DNA of 64,000 nucleotides from Lepiota brunneoincarnata (taxonomy: Eukaryota > Basidiomycota > Agaricomycetes > Agaricales > Agaricaceae): NCBI GenBank assembly GCA_023014365.1, contig JAEBUN010000018.1, positions 124,001 to 188,000 of the forward strand. The letters run 5' to 3'. The number at the start of each line of letters is the position of its first letter. The stretch's first letter is position 1. The notes beneath the pieces are model-generated. The model was given only the letters and a program-made list of their open reading frames with translations, searched no databases and was not told the origin of the DNA. Made by a program: the position numbers and the translations under genes. This document shows, piece after piece, positions 52,204 through 64,000 of this stretch.

Positions 52204-53406
52204 TGAGGTCTATATTCACAAGAATTTTCCCACTCATCGCTCTTGCAGCGGGTGTAGGGGCCCAAAAAATTTTACTCACGAATGATGATGGTTGGGCTAC
52301 CGCACAGATCCGTGCGGAATATGATGCTTTGAGAGCTGCAGGTTACGAGGTATGTGTTCCAATTACCTTTGTACACCGTCTAACTTGTACGACTAGGTTG
52401 TTCTATCTGCGCCTGCGATAAACCGTTCAGGGACTGGTTCGTCGACCGCTGTCCCCGTACCATTGGCCCAGCCTTGTGAGTTTGATACCTGCCCTACTGG
52501 GTCCCCAGCCATTGGCACAGACGAAAACGACCGTAAGTGACCCGACAGCCTTCTCTGGTATCGTTGAACAATTAACCTCCGAACCTTGTCGCAAACAGCT
52601 AACATCCATTACGTGAATGCGTTCCCGTTCGTGAACACCATGGCTTGTGCAGAGGGTTTTTTATACTGAAATCATTCTTTTGCTAGCGCCGACGCCGCCG
52701 AATTCGGAATTCAGCTATTCGCCCCCATAGCATTCAGGAGTGCTCCCGATTTCGTCATCAGTGGTTCGAATATTGGAAGTGAGTTGACTTCAGTTCCTTT
52801 ACCAAGGAGGGGGCTATGATTCTAAACCCTGAGGCCCATAAGATAACGTGGTCATACTCTCGGGATCAGGTACGATGTAAGTCTAGCTCGCTTATCATCG
52901 AATTCCGTACTCAGCCACAACATGAAGTGGAGCAGCGTGTGAAGCTACTCGGGAGGGCATCCCTGCATTTGCCTTCTCTGGCGCAACAGGTTCACAAGTC
53001 TCCTACACAACACTGACAACCGACCCCGGCTCGGAAGATTCCGTCGCCGCACACACCTATTCCTCACTCATCCTCAAGTTCCTCTCCACCTACCTCAGTA
53101 AAACTCGTAAGGGACAACTCATTCCTGCGGGTGTAAGCATCAATGTCAACTTTGGCCCAACGACCAATTGTACGAATGGCGCAGACGATTTCAAGTTTGT
53201 TGCGACGAGGCTGCTGGCCACCGATGCTAGGAACCGATACGAAATTATGTGGGTCGAAGAATCTACCACCCGAGTTAGCGGTAGTAGAGGCTGGGTGCTT
53301 CGCGAGTGTGAGTGTGTTTAATGCGACGACCAAGTTGGATGTGGAGGCTGCGACGCAAAAGGAAGTGTTTCGTAAATTGAAGCCTATCTTGAGTTGCTTT
53401 AGTTGA
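52204..53406 (+). CDS. secreted SurE-like phosphatase, possibly decayed
   Basis: ATG at 52204, with a signal peptide MRSIFTRIFPLIALAAGVGA followed by QKILLTNDDGWATAQIRAEY, the SurE metal-binding NDD motif. After an intron: VVLSAPAINRSGTGSSTAVP, CEFDTCPTGSPAIGTDEND, then HYVNAFP, SADAAEFGIQLFAP, SAPDFVISGSNIG, REGIPAFAFSGATGSQVSYT and NVNFGPTTNCTNGADDFKF. The C-terminus CGSKNLPPELAVVEAGCFAS lies in another frame, so a one-base shift occurs near 53236. The stop after GFLY (52668) is either intronic or a lesion. SurE proteins are nucleotidases or acid phosphatases. The signal peptide suggests secretion, as in other fungal members. Confidence 0.72.
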
Positions 53407-53685
53407 GATACAACCTATCGATGTAGCGCTCCTAAAAATGGGATCGTTGTGTATCCAGCTCTTTGAATGATGTGACGGATTCAAGCTAGAAACTATGAAT
53501 ACAACATTTTCGCGGAAATGTGTTAGTATGTACAGTACGTACATAAGGCCTCCACACTCGTTGGGAAGCTGTCCCTTGAGGCCATGGAACAAATTAGTCA
53601 GCATCCCTCGGGCAGCTAAATCAGGCGTTCTAACTGTAGTGATGAATGAAATATATGTAAGGGTAATTCTACCTAAAGAACGAGC
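53407..53685. other. intergenic between convergent genes
   Basis: Short 3'-to-3' space between the SurE-like gene (+) and the amino-acid permease (-). No feature seen. Confidence 0.4.
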
Positions 53686-56480
53686 CTAGAAGAGAATGGC
53701 AGCTATCTTCTCCCCAATATTTCTAGGCGCTGCCTCAGGTTCCTCCGTCTCTTCGAGTGTTGGGATACCCTGAAATGCATCATACCGACATCCTGTCAGC
53801 TAGAGCCAGAATAAAATACGAAAGGGTTCAGCAACTGACCGTGACAAAGTCCATCTCCTCAGGTTTCCAAAATCGAGTTTTCATGAACCATTTGTACCCA
53901 AGGTACAGAGCCAGGAAGAGGGGGATGTTAATATCTTGTAATGGGATAGTTAGAAATGGAGAAATAATTTGGATAGATGGTTAGACACATACAGGCTGTA
54001 AAAAACGTTGAAGCACTGAAGTGCCAGAAGGCCGGGAGGCCAGTAATCAAAACGAAGAGCATGGTCCATCCAGCACCCCAATACGCGATATATGGCTGCA
54101 TTCTGTTGTGATATACATTCGAAGAGAGGTCATACCCCTGAACTAACAAGCCTTTTCCTATGAAAAAAGGCCTGAGCAGTGCGGAGTTACAAAACAGAGC
54201 ATGGTAAACCTACGGAAACGAATGTAGGTGACATTCATGACGAACCAACTTGTGAATCCTCCTGTAGCCGTTAGGTTGATGAACCAACTAAAAAATGAGC
54301 ATAATTGAGTTATCTAGTACGTGTCTGATGATACGTACGTGAAAACTCGATTGGAACCTGCGGAAACACTCATGAACGAGAGAAGTGAAAAGCAAGACTT
54401 GCATAAGATAAAATGAACGATGTTGTTTCCGGAATAATCGGAAGCTTACAGTGACGAGAATAGCGTACAATGGGAGGCCTTTCTTCGTGCAATAGGTCAG
54501 GATCCTTGGGGCCTGTCCACGAAGGGCAAGACCGTAGAGTACTCGTGAAGAACAGAACAAGAGGCCATTCCCAGCTGAGAAGGCACTGGTGAAGATCGCG
54601 CCATTTATGATGTGAGGTATTACTGTAATCGGAACGTTGCAAAGAGTTTCCAATACAACATATCCGGGCAAGGAAAAATACCTTTGATATCAGCGCGGGT
54701 GAATGCGATGACAAAAGGGGAGCTTGCAGCAGTATTATCGCCTTGGAAATGGATGTTCTAAACCCTGTCCCTGGACCGCGCCGATGATACTCACCCTGCA
54801 AGCTCAAGAGGTCCGGATCGTTGTATGCAACAAGCATTCCAATCATGAGGACAGACAAAATCTGTCTTGCGTCAGATGGGAGAGCGTTCAGAACAGAAAA
54901 AGGAAACGCACATAGAAGATACAGATGCGCCAGAATACGCGACCAACGGCCTTCTTGATATTGCGACGGGGGTTCTCGGTCTCAGATGCAGGGCTTGGAC
55001 GGAGCTTTTAGTTAGGAGGGTTAATTGTCAGGTCTCAATACGTACTCACATAATGACCAGCTCCACACCCTGGAAAGAAAATGCAGCCTGTACAATGACT
55101 CTTAGTATTGCAAGGAAGCGATCAAGGCCAATATGTTTGGGCTCTAGTCCTGAACCGGCGATAGCACCAGGATTGTTCCAGTACTACAGTCAACAATTTT
55201 AGAAAAGATTGAATCCTTTACGGAGTATTTACCCTGAAGCCTATGCGTTCACCATCGGGCCCACCTCCGAGGTCAATGATGAGGCCGGTGAGAAGTAACC
55301 CAATGATAAGCGTAACTGTACAACTCTAGCGTCTGCGACTGACTCTCTGAACCCAAAGGACTCATGCTCACGCTTAATGCACGAAAAGATGAACTCGACT
55401 AAGAGAGGCCATTAGTAATCTCTTGGAAAACCAAGCAAGTCAGTCTTTACATTCTCCGAAATATCTGAGAGTCGCGCGTCACGCATGGCGATAATTAAGC
55501 AATGATTGAACATACCTAACACCAAAGATGTTGATCAGACAAACCAAAACACAGAAAACGGCGGAGTATATTGGAATGTGTTTGGGCTTAAAAGAGACAC
55601 GGTAAAGGTGATTCTTACAAATGCAAGGCAATACTCACGTTATGGTCCCAGAAGGTCAGGAGAATGACTGCAGCGGTAATTTGAACCGGGGCTCCAAGGC
55701 TGAATAACCAGTTACAGGACCTGAGCTCCCCGTGCTGATTGAACGTACGCAGTGATATAGAAATAGTTCTGTAAAATGGTGTGTTAGCTCCACCTGAAAC
55801 GAAGCTTGTCAGGATCACCCACCCATCCGGTGGCAAAGCCAAGAGCAGGGTCTACCCAGCGCTGCGGCTACACAGCGAACAGCACGTCAAAAAACAATTA
55901 TTTCACAACAGATAACTTCAGACCAAAATGCGGGAATGTTCCAGAGATTGGGGCCCATGTTGACATTTCTCCGACGGCGCAGAGTGATCTCAGTCCAAAG
56001 TCAAGATCGGGAACCTCACAATGGCGCAACATACGCACGAATAAGCAACAGACCCGATCAGTGCGAACGCAATCAATATCCCGAGTGGTCCTGCAGTCGA
56101 TAATGCACCACCAGAAGCTAAGAATAATCCAGTACCGATGGTACCAGCGATCTAATCGAATAAGGGGTGAGCCAACGAACCCGGATCAAAGCCTCGTAAT
56201 GCGCTAACTTACGGCAATCCTGTATCAGGTACTTAAGTACCACTAAACGGGAAGATCGGACATAACCACCGACATTTGTACATGACGCTGCTTGAGACGC
56301 CGCTGAACACGGTCCAGGTCATGCTCGTCGAAGTGGTGCCTGGGGATAAGTCAATAATCATGAAATTGGTATGAGAGTGAAGGCGCACGCGGGGTTGGTC
56401 TGACCAACGGGATGACGATCGTGAGCAGCTCCTTTCTCTAGAGAGCTGCCACCTTTCTCGTTGCTTTGGTCGTTGAACAT
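53686..56480 (-). CDS. amino-acid permease (APC superfamily, fungal AAP type)
   Basis: ATG at 56480 (MFNDQSNEKGGSSLEKGAAH). After an intron, HHFDEHDLDRVQRRLKQRHV leads to IAGTIGTGLFLASGGALSTA, the first membrane segments. Further exons: CAVGEMSTWAPISGTFPHF, RWVDPALGFATGW, NYFYITA joined to LGAPVQITAAVILLTFWDHN, VPHIINGAIFTSAFSAGNG-type VIPHIINGAIFTSAFSAGNG, SSRVLYGLALRGQAPRILTY, YIAYWGAGWTMLFVLITGLP and WFMKTRFWKPEEMDFVT. It ends GEKIAAILF with TAG at 53688-53686. These are the hallmark blocks of yeast-type broad amino-acid permeases: a 12-helix plasma-membrane H+ symporter. About a dozen short introns; exon borders were checked in several places and fit. Confidence 0.85.
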
Positions 56481-57925
56481 TGCACTGATCAACGCGGCGG
56501 AAAGTGAAGAACACTATCGCACATGGACATTCACACCACACGTCACAGGTTCTGCAAGAAGCCTGGTATGGGTATTTCCAATGCACTGGAAGGAATTTTC
56601 GGAAAACTCAGCATGTGCCCTGTGGGCTCACAAATCCCCGGCCACAGCGAACGATGGTAGCGCCCGTAAATCGGGGCAAATATAGGGGGACTTATGCTAG
56701 TATCGCCCTTGCGTAGGGGCTCAGAGGCGCTGCCCTAACCTAATTTAGGGTGGCTGTGGGGGGGTATGAACTAGATATATTAGTTGGTCCGCCGGACCGG
56801 TTAACAATGCCAGGATGCGTCTGGGACCCTGTACAGGTAGGTAGGATAAGGGGACTGGGCCCGGGGCATTCCTCCTACTAGCTGATGAGAGGCAATCCCA
56901 CTGGGTGGTCTTTCACACCACGGCTTTTTCGCCTATCTGTCTGTATGTAGACCCCTCAGCCAAACCTCCTACCTAAGCATTATGCCGGCCGTCTCCGAAG
57001 ATACGGCTAACAGTGTTCTCGCGGTCACATGAGTAACACAGCCACTCCCTGCATCCTCGGTCATATTCCAACACTCCAATTCACACCGAAATATCTCCCG
57101 CTTCTGCCCTCTGTTTCCTTGCCCTCGCTATGAGGCGCTTGATTATTCGGAAATTGCACAAAAGAAAAACGTCATTGCCCGATGTTGGACAGCCCTGGTA
57201 CGACTACTCAATGAAGGATCAATTGTTTCCTACTAGCTGGTGCTCACAAGCGGGAATCATCTCCCGCGTCTTTAGGGAATTCCGTGGCTGGGGGCCGCAA
57301 TTCCAACGTTAGCGGTGCGTATCTGCAGTACAATGAAGGAGTATTCAACCACATCTCGTTTCCCTGCAAAGATGACCGGGTTTACGGTAGGTCCAAATTC
57401 TGCCAAGGGACGCGTTCCTCTGACAAAGGCTGCACATTTCGTCTCGACAGACCATAACCAGTCCAATCCCGCTGGTTCTTCAACCCGTACAAACCAGTTA
57501 GCAGTGGATGCTCCGACGATGGTTCGGACACAACACAACACCACATCGATCTCCATTGACGAACAATCAATGTCTAATGGCCAACGAGGCAATCATGTTT
57601 TCGATGAACCTGCCCCAGCATGTCTTGGTCCGCTTTCCTTTACAGCTACTTTGCAACGTACTGATTCTCCCAAAAAGGTACCGGAACCCAGCGTCTGTCT
57701 TTCTTCTCGTTTCCGGAACAGAGAGAGCTCACTGTCAGAAGTCCAGGGTTTTGCTACATCCCCTCCTGGTACGTGTCATGCATGATCCCCGAATGCGTAC
57801 TTTCAACTCATGTTAGTTCCTAAATAGTCGACAAGCCAAATCTACTTCATGAGCACCCTCACATCCAACAAACCCGCAATCAGTGTGGCTCCTCTGGCCT
57901 CTTCAATGGCGCACATAATTTCATA
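56481..57925. other. intergenic between divergent genes
   Basis: Holds the divergent promoters of the permease (-) and NACHT gene (+). A plus-strand frame at 57315-57785 (157 codons, STDHNQSNPAGSSTRTNQLA) might be an upstream exon of the NACHT gene or chance. I cannot link it by splice sites. Confidence 0.35.
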
Positions 57926-59937
57926 ATGAGTTATCCGATAATTGCCGAAACCATAAACATTGGTAACGAAGCTTCTGGTGGGTGTCCACCAGGTACTAGA
58001 TCTTCATTCGTACTCAATGATTACTCCCCAGTCTTGAAAGAGCTTGCTGAGTATACGATCCGTGGAGCTGAGTTTGACTCCGCAGCACGCGATCCTTCTC
58101 CCCAATGTCATCCCGGCACGCGCGTAGAGATAATCGCCACAGTCCGCGGCCAAATACATCAACTGAACCCAGAGAAGCGGATTCTTTGGTTGAACGGACC
58201 GGCCGGCGTTGGGAAATCTGCGATCGTCCAGACTGTAGCTGAACTTGAAGAAGAGAGTGGGATACTAGGTGCTGCATTGTTTTTCTCCAGGCCCAATGGT
58301 CGAAATCAGCCCTCACGAGTGTGGACAACTATCTCATATCAGCTGGCCACCAAGGATTCCTCATATCGGGCCTATGTACGGGAGCAACTGACGAGGGATC
58401 CGAAACTGTTGGAGAAGAGTATGCGGGTGCAGTTCAAGAAGCTCGTTATGGAACCTTTTGGTCGAGGACGGGTGGTTATGGCATCTCAATCGCTGCCAAT
58501 CTTATTAGATGGTCTAGATGAATGCGAAGGGGAGGAAGCACAGATCGAGATCATTAAACTTGCCAGCGGATTTGTCAAAGAGTTCCCCAACGCTCCTCTC
58601 TTTTGGATTATCGCGAGCCGTCCTGAACAGCACCTGAAGGTCGCCTTCGAGTCCAGCCAAGTTCAGAAAGAGGTCTATGCGATCCACGTTCCTGCTGACT
58701 CTACACAAGGTTGCATGGATGTTGAGCTCTTCTTGCGAAGCCAGTTTGACACCGTGCGGGAGAGATACCCGCAATCGATACCACCATCTTCACAAGTGGC
58801 CGATAGAAAGTGATTTTCTAATTCTGGCGCGCGCTGCATCCGGTCTTTTCGCCTTTGCCTCCGCAGTCATCCGATTCGTCAGCGATCCCAGTGCAGGAGA
58901 CCCAGTATCACAACTTAAAATCGTACTTTCCATAGTCAAGGCGCCCGATGCCAAGGGACGCAACCCACTTGCTGTTCTTCACATGTTGTACTCCGAAATC
59001 CTCGGGTTTATACCCAAAGATACCTACCCCACCACGAGAAGGATACTTGGGCTTGTACTACTGTATAGTCGTAGCCCCGCCCTTGTATCCAGAGACTGCA
59101 CCTTCCAAGCATTGTGCAATATCCTGGGTCTCGAGCAGCATGTTGCTTATGGTGCTCTTCACAAACTTCATTCCGTTCTTCAGATTCCTAATCCTGACGA
59201 GGCTGAGGCGACAAAAGTCCAAGTGTTCCATGCTTCCTTCTCCGATTACCTCTGTAATCCCAGCGTATCAGGCAGCTTCTGGGTTGACATGAAAGAGGCT
59301 TTATCAGATAATTGGTGGTCTCGCTTCCGAATATTGCAACAAGTGAATACTCAGGGTAAGTGCTAGTGGATGTGTTCGGTGCAATCTTTATTGATTTCTC
59401 AATTCCAAAACAGAAGACAACCCACTTTCACGTCTATCCAATATAACCCTGGTGTGGCCGTCGTCAGATTCAGCCAACGATCAAAGTCTAATGATCCAAC
59501 TCTGGAAGGGCGCGCGCTATGAGTTTTTTCACCAGTTGATGCCTTGTCATGAAGGCGACTGCTTATACGGGCACCTAGCAGAACTCTCAGATCCAGCCAG
59601 AATAGTTGACGTTTTCAAGATGATGAATTTTACCAGAATTACCACTGGTTATGCTTCTTTAGATAGTACTGGTTCAGCACTTGAGCGCTTGATGGTGTTT
59701 GTTCGACAGCTGGCAGACGAGGTGGGTTTATTTTTCGACACTGTTTAACCAATTAATAAGCTTCTGATCCAAGGATCGCCCTCCGTTCTTTCAAGGGGGC
59801 GTTTTACAAGATTTTTCAATCCCTGAGTCATCCTATGAATGGATCGACAGGGACATGATATCCTGCAGAATCAAGGACTGGTTGAACCTGACACTCTACA
59901 CGGACTCTCATATAGTACGTTCCATATAACAATAATC
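57926..59937 (+). CDS. NACHT-type P-loop NTPase (NLR-like)
   Basis: From ATG 57926, YTIRGAEFDSAARDPSPQCH and HPGTRVEIIATVRGQI lead to the NACHT core. Walker A is WLNGPAGVGKSAIVQT (about residue 90) and Walker B is LPILLDGLDECEGEE (about residue 190), followed by FWIIASRPEQHLKVAF. The frame stops at 58813, but ESDFLILARAASGLFAFASA continues one frame over, a one-base shift near 58800. The helical part runs through YSEILGFIPKDTYPTTRRIL and VQVFHASFSDYLCNPS. After an intron (about 59354-59411) it goes to LVWPSSDSANDQ and, after another, WIDRDMISCRIKDWLNLTLY. Agaricomycete NACHT proteins are fungal NLR relatives thought to act in self/non-self response. No N-terminal effector domain or C-terminal repeat is visible. 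Confidence 0.8.
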
Positions 59938-60821
59938 ATTTGCTCGGCTGAAAAGCTGGCGTAGGATACTATTGAGAGGCCCGATGGTACAAAGCAACCA
60001 AAACCGGTTTCTGAACTCCTGGCTGTTCTGGCGTCCGGCCAAAGTCACATTTCAATTGCTCGTTTGGTCGGCTCCAAGGCGATGGGGAGGTGTGTTTTGC
60101 TGGTAGACGAATCAAAGGGACGACCGCAGTCAGTGTGGCAGGAGGGTGTCACATACTACATAATTCCGTATAATGCAAAGGAACAGTAGACTTTCAATGC
60201 ATCTGTACTTTAGTTGAGTAACACCATGTGCGTATTTTTGTGTGGCAGGATCAAATTCCCTCCGAGTGAACTGTAAGAGGTGATCTTGATTGGGGGATGT
60301 TGGGAGTCCAATGAGCCCTACGACGATCATTTCGCCGTTGTGCAAGAACCAAACAAACTACGTCCGGGCATTCGCTACAGATAGCAAGATGGCTCGAACA
60401 CATAGGGTTCAGTGATGTATGCAGGTTCATGCTATGAATGTGGGGTTCCGGAGGCGAGGCGGCGGCACGAGGCAACGCTTGATCTTTGGTACTTGAGGGC
60501 TGCATGCGCGAGCCGGACATGGACCCGAAATCGTGACGATCCTTTTATTCCATACATAAGAACCGAAAAAAAACCACGGAAAGAGAATCCCTGACATTAT
60601 TGCTTGGAAAATATCCATTTGGGGAACTGCGCATGCGTAGGTTGTCTGCCGCAGTGCGCAAACATCGAGACTCACGCAGGCAGCGAGCAATAACAGAATT
60701 ATATATCATAAGGAAAACGAAATATAGTCAGTAGACGATATGACGCCAGGACATTGGGAGGGGGGTATATTACAACAAACTACTGTTCAAACAAGAATTA
60801 GAACATAATAGCAACACAAGA
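59938..60821. other. intergenic
   Basis: No supported gene. Short frames in both directions lack motifs. It lies between the 3' ends of the NACHT gene and the Ser-rich gene. Confidence 0.4.
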
Positions 60822-63020
60822 TCACTCCTTCTCCTTATCACCATCAAAGAACGCGACGAGCTGCCCAACTGCAACCTTGCCCTTTGGTCCAGGCAAGGCA
60901 GCAGGACTTTTACTCTTCCCTTTCTCCCTTTCCCTCTCCTGTCTCCTCAACTCCAACGGATCGACAAATTTACCCGAGGTGGCAGACGAAACAGAGCTCA
61001 CACTACTCAAGCTCTCCGTCGACCCAAACCTATCCGTCGACTTGGATCGAGGCCTGAGAGGCTGGACAGATGCCTGTAGGGGCAGCTCGAGCGCGTTATT
61101 ATTGGATCCAAACGTATACGTGGACTGAGGACGGGGCCGTCTCGGCGGTCGAGGGTTGGAATCAGTGGTATTACCCGACTTGTAGTCACCCTTGCCAAAC
61201 AGCACCTGCGATGGACCCGAAAAAATATCACCTTTATCTAGACTACCAGCCAGTCGCACCGCAGTGGACTTGCCAATAGTCTCATCTTGAAATCTATCCT
61301 TATCCTCGTTCCCACTCTCCGCGCCAGGCAGGCGATGTGGAGAACATTGCTGTCCCAATCGACGTCTGTGGTTTCTGGAAAGAGATAGGTGTCCCATTCC
61401 TCCGCGTCCCTGAGAGGGGTGTGGCTTCCTCGTGATCATGAGCAGGAGGTGATTGCGATCGGATAGGTTCGCCGAGTGCAACCGTATAACGCTTTCTGGG
61501 CGTTGGGCTCACGCTGGATTGTCGTTTCTGTGACTTTGGTGGTGGAAGGTTGGGACTGGATTTGGGTAGACTAGTGATGGATCCAGAGGGAGAAACAGTA
61601 CGGCGGATATTAGTGAGAGATGAAGTTGGGGAAACAGCACGTGTGATAGATGATGCAGATATAAATGAATTATTTGGTATGGAGGTATTGGTTGCGTTTC
61701 CGTTACTGGGCAGGCCAGGAATCGATGCCGACCGCTCTTTGGTGGCTGGAGGAGACGTTGGTGGCGAGAAGGAATTGGGAGGGGAAGTGTAATCGCCTGT
61801 GGGGTAAGGCAATCGAGTTCCGGGTGTTTTGGAAGATGCCATGGGTGGACTAGTTGATTCCCGTGCCGTTATCGAGACAAGGCGAGAGTGATGTGGTGTA
61901 CTTGTGGTAGAGGCAGATGGGCTATATTGAGTCGCTATCATGGAGTTTGTGGGGGACGCCGAGCTAATCAGTGGAGATTGACGCGAGGGGCCGGACGAGA
62001 GGTTGGAAGGCGCAGTAGCCATCTTGGCCATTTCCCTTCCGAGCTCTCCCACTCGTCCCTGGAGCTCCCCAATTTCGTCGCGGATTTCGGTGAGCTCTTG
62101 CTGAATTCCGGGCTTGGTAGGCAAGGGCGACGAGGGCTCTGAGCGTCGCTCCTTCTCCTTATCGACAAGCCACCGTTCGACATCGTTCATACGCTCCTCC
62201 AAGGCACGGACATGGCCAACAGTCCACTTCTCGAGCTTTTCAAAGCGTTTCGCGACGACTAGGAGCGTCCCGTGAACGTCAAGTGCGCCCTGAGCGTTGA
62301 ATTGAGCATAGAGGGGGGGAGCTTCACGAGATGGTGATGTAGAAAGGTTGTCCACAGAGCGCATCGGTGAAGGCGACAAGTTGGGCGCCATGTTCGAGAG
62401 ACTTGGGCGCGAAGGTGTTGGGGATGCAGGTGAGGTAGGTACTGGATGGCGTTGCGGTGACACGGGAGGGATATTGAGGTTTGTAAAAGCAGGATCACTA
62501 GCCTTGGCCTTGTGTGTTCGCCGGCCAGTCCGTCGCCTTCTCTTTCTCCTTCCCCTTAAGATTCTTCTTGTGTTCTTTCTCGCGTGCTTTGGTCTCCTGG
62601 ATAATTTGCTGTGCGGGAGTAAGAGATTCTTGTCCTTGGTGGGCGTAAGCCTATTCTTGGCTGCAGTCCACCAACCCACACCTTCCTTTTCTTTGTGAGA
62701 GCCAGAGGGAGAAGGGGGATTGGACATGGTAGCGTTGCGAGACGGAGGAGGCGGAAGTGACTTTGTGCTTTCCATCATGGCCAACACGCGTTCTTCCACC
62801 AAGCGACGCTGCTCGGCCTCCCTGGTAAGGATAGCTTCGGCTTCTTTCCTGCTCCTGTCGCGTTCTCGTTGTGCCTCTGCCTCAAGCTCGGCGTCAGTGG
62901 GGAGGTGTGGCTGATCGGGACTTGATGCCTTCGACGAAAGATCCGACACGCTGTGCAAAGTTTGCTGCGAGCTGCGATACGGATGAGGCTGGAGAAGGTG
63001 AACGTTGCCAATGCGCACGA

Positions 63021-63058
<38 letters not shown>

Positions 63059-63294
63059 TGAGTGGTTATTGAGATCGATGCCGGTTGAGGAATCCGGGAT
63101 AAAGCCATTGCGGAGGGGTGATGGTGGTCGGATGGATTGCTGCTGTTGTCCGCGTTCAGGCTGATGAATGGAGTAATTAGCAATTACTCGGTCGATGATA
63201 GAACGGAAGAACCGCGCACGATGTTCAACGAAGTCTGCGATGGTGAAGTGAAGCGTCTTGGCCGCGATGGTGTCTGGAGATTATTGGAGCCCAT
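60822..63294 (-). CDS. Ser/Pro-rich protein with Asp tract and coiled coils, frames broken
   Basis: The best protein-like path starts at ATG 63294 (MGSNNLQTPSRPRRFTSPSQ). After a short intron it reads PERGQQQQSIRPPSPLRNGF and STGIDLNNHS, then twelve Asp, then AANFAQRVGSFVEGIKS. It shifts near 62893 to TDAELEAEAQRERDRSRKEA and VGWWTAAKNRLTPTKD, shifts again near 62625 to TPAQQIIQETKAREKEHKKN, and returns to FTNLNIPPVSPQRHPVP and RFEKLEKWTVGHVRALEERM. After a shift near 61310 it ends in SGNEDKDRFQDETIGKSTAV ... FFDGDKEKE at 60822. Most of it is low-complexity Ser/Pro with two coiled-coil stretches. Function not recognised; the layout recalls cytoskeletal or polarity scaffolds, which is only a guess. 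Confidence 0.65.
63023..63061. repeat. GAC/GAT trinucleotide tract (Asp run)
   Basis: gtcgtcgtcgtcgtcatcgt... on the plus strand. In the supported minus-strand frame it encodes a run of about twelve aspartates; in the frame of the longest ORF it would be Thr/Met. Confidence 0.75.
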
Positions 63295-63499
63295 GGAGTA
63301 TGTTGGGCGGTGTGCTGGAGAGGTCGCCATTGCTCGCAACAACGATGGACGCAGCACAAGTGTTGAGGATGGCTCAACTGGAAGGTGGTTCTCACGGGTT
63401 TTGGGTTCTCACATTCAACAGACTACAAAAGAAACTTCTAAGATAACAGTGAGGCCACAAGCCAATCGTCCAGTTTCTTTCGGCGAGCGACCTGTTTGT

Positions 63500-64000
63500 C
63501 AGAAATACGGCGACGTTCAATGGCTATTAAGACTGCTCAGCTGATGAGTGAGTCCCAAATGGGAACAACAGACCTCGCCTGGGACAAGGTTCGTAGGGAC
63601 CCAAAATGGAAGGCGAGCCAAGCATCGCCTCCATGCGGTTAACATATCGTTCAAGGGTTCTAGACTCTGAAATTTAGAGGTGTCCTCACACAACCGATAT
63701 CTCAACATACTGCGCGTCGACCAGATCCTGTGCCATCGGTGAAGCCAAGATGTTTGCCAAATCTCGCCAATTCAGCGGGTTAATTCGATTTTGCAGGCTA
63801 GGTGGACGAGAAAAGATATGGGCCTCGAGGAGCGCAAGTATACGCTCGACGAATACGATTAATATCGGTGTGAGCTCTTGAACGAGATCTTCAACATAAT
63901 CCTCGTCCTCCAATTCCAATTCTCGCGTTTTGGAAAACTCCTGTCTGATCATGACACCTACTTCGTCTGCAAAGTCCCAATCTGGTGGCGGGGCATCGGG
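63500..64000 (-). CDS. 3' part of a host gene entering from the right edge
   Basis: Open to the window end on the minus strand, reading PDAPPPDWDFADEVGVMIRQ, ELEDEDYVEDLVQELTPILI and NPLNWRDLANILASPMAQDL. The frame stops at 63686. A possible intron with a GTATGT donor (about 63713) and a TTTCAG acceptor (about 63668) would extend it as LERYVNRMEAMLGSPSILGP toward about 63540, though the phases do not fit cleanly. Family not recognised. Confidence 0.5.

Noticed and set aside
63020..63183. Thr/Met-rich N-terminus (SITTQTTMTTTMTTTTT) of the longest minus-strand frame
   Set aside because: Begins with a non-ATG codon and is the shifted reading of an Asp tract; the alternative frame with ATG 63294 is far more protein-like.

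Overview
The window looks like a basidiomycete (Agaricomycete) genome. Host genes are cut by many 45-75 bp introns with GTRNGT donors and CTRAY-like branch points. The gene families also fit: an adenylate-forming reductase, a DUF6534 membrane protein, a NACHT NTPase, AIG1-like coiled-coil GTPases and chromodomain Ty3/gypsy elements. I see no bacterial operons, tRNA, rRNA or CRISPR. All family names come from reading translated frames; no database search was run.

Layout. Positions 1-310 hold the 5' end of a host gene leaving the window. Positions 638-31172 are an almost gene-free block of nested transposable elements: a 1.3 kb LTR-like repeat (LTR-A, two inverted copies), a ~383 bp LTR family (LTR-B, at least seven copies), two Ty3/gypsy chromoviruses on the minus strand (4092-14553 and 19869-27830), a truncated tandem gypsy copy (1942-4091), an inverted gag fragment, four Tc1/mariner-type transposons, a TGTTATGA-ended element (element C) and a 5'-truncated pogo/DDE_1 transposon. 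Several boundaries are fixed to the base by target-site duplications: TTCCA for gypsy-1; ATATC, ACTTA and GGTAG/GGCAG for LTR-B; AAACA for element C; TA for the Tc1 elements.

Positions 31.4-64 kb are host sequence: an A-T-R adenylate-forming reductase (-), an MFS transporter (-), a DUF6534 membrane protein (+), a rearranged MFS relic, two convergent AIG1-like GTPases (46.8 kb + and 50.5 kb -), a secreted SurE-like phosphatase (+), an amino-acid permease (-), a NACHT NTPase (+), a Ser/Pro-rich Asp-tract protein (-) and a partial gene at the right edge (-). The reductase and MFS gene could form a small secondary-metabolite unit. The GTPase pair and NACHT gene form a possible signalling or innate-immunity neighbourhood.

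Two themes stand out. In the transposon block, repeat copies differ mainly by CG/TG/CA exchanges, and premature TGA stops sit where sister copies have CAA or where CGA is expected; this is the signature of CpG methylation decay. In the host block, at least six genes are interrupted by apparent one-base frameshifts, so either assembly indels or widespread gene decay must be considered before trusting single-ORF calls.
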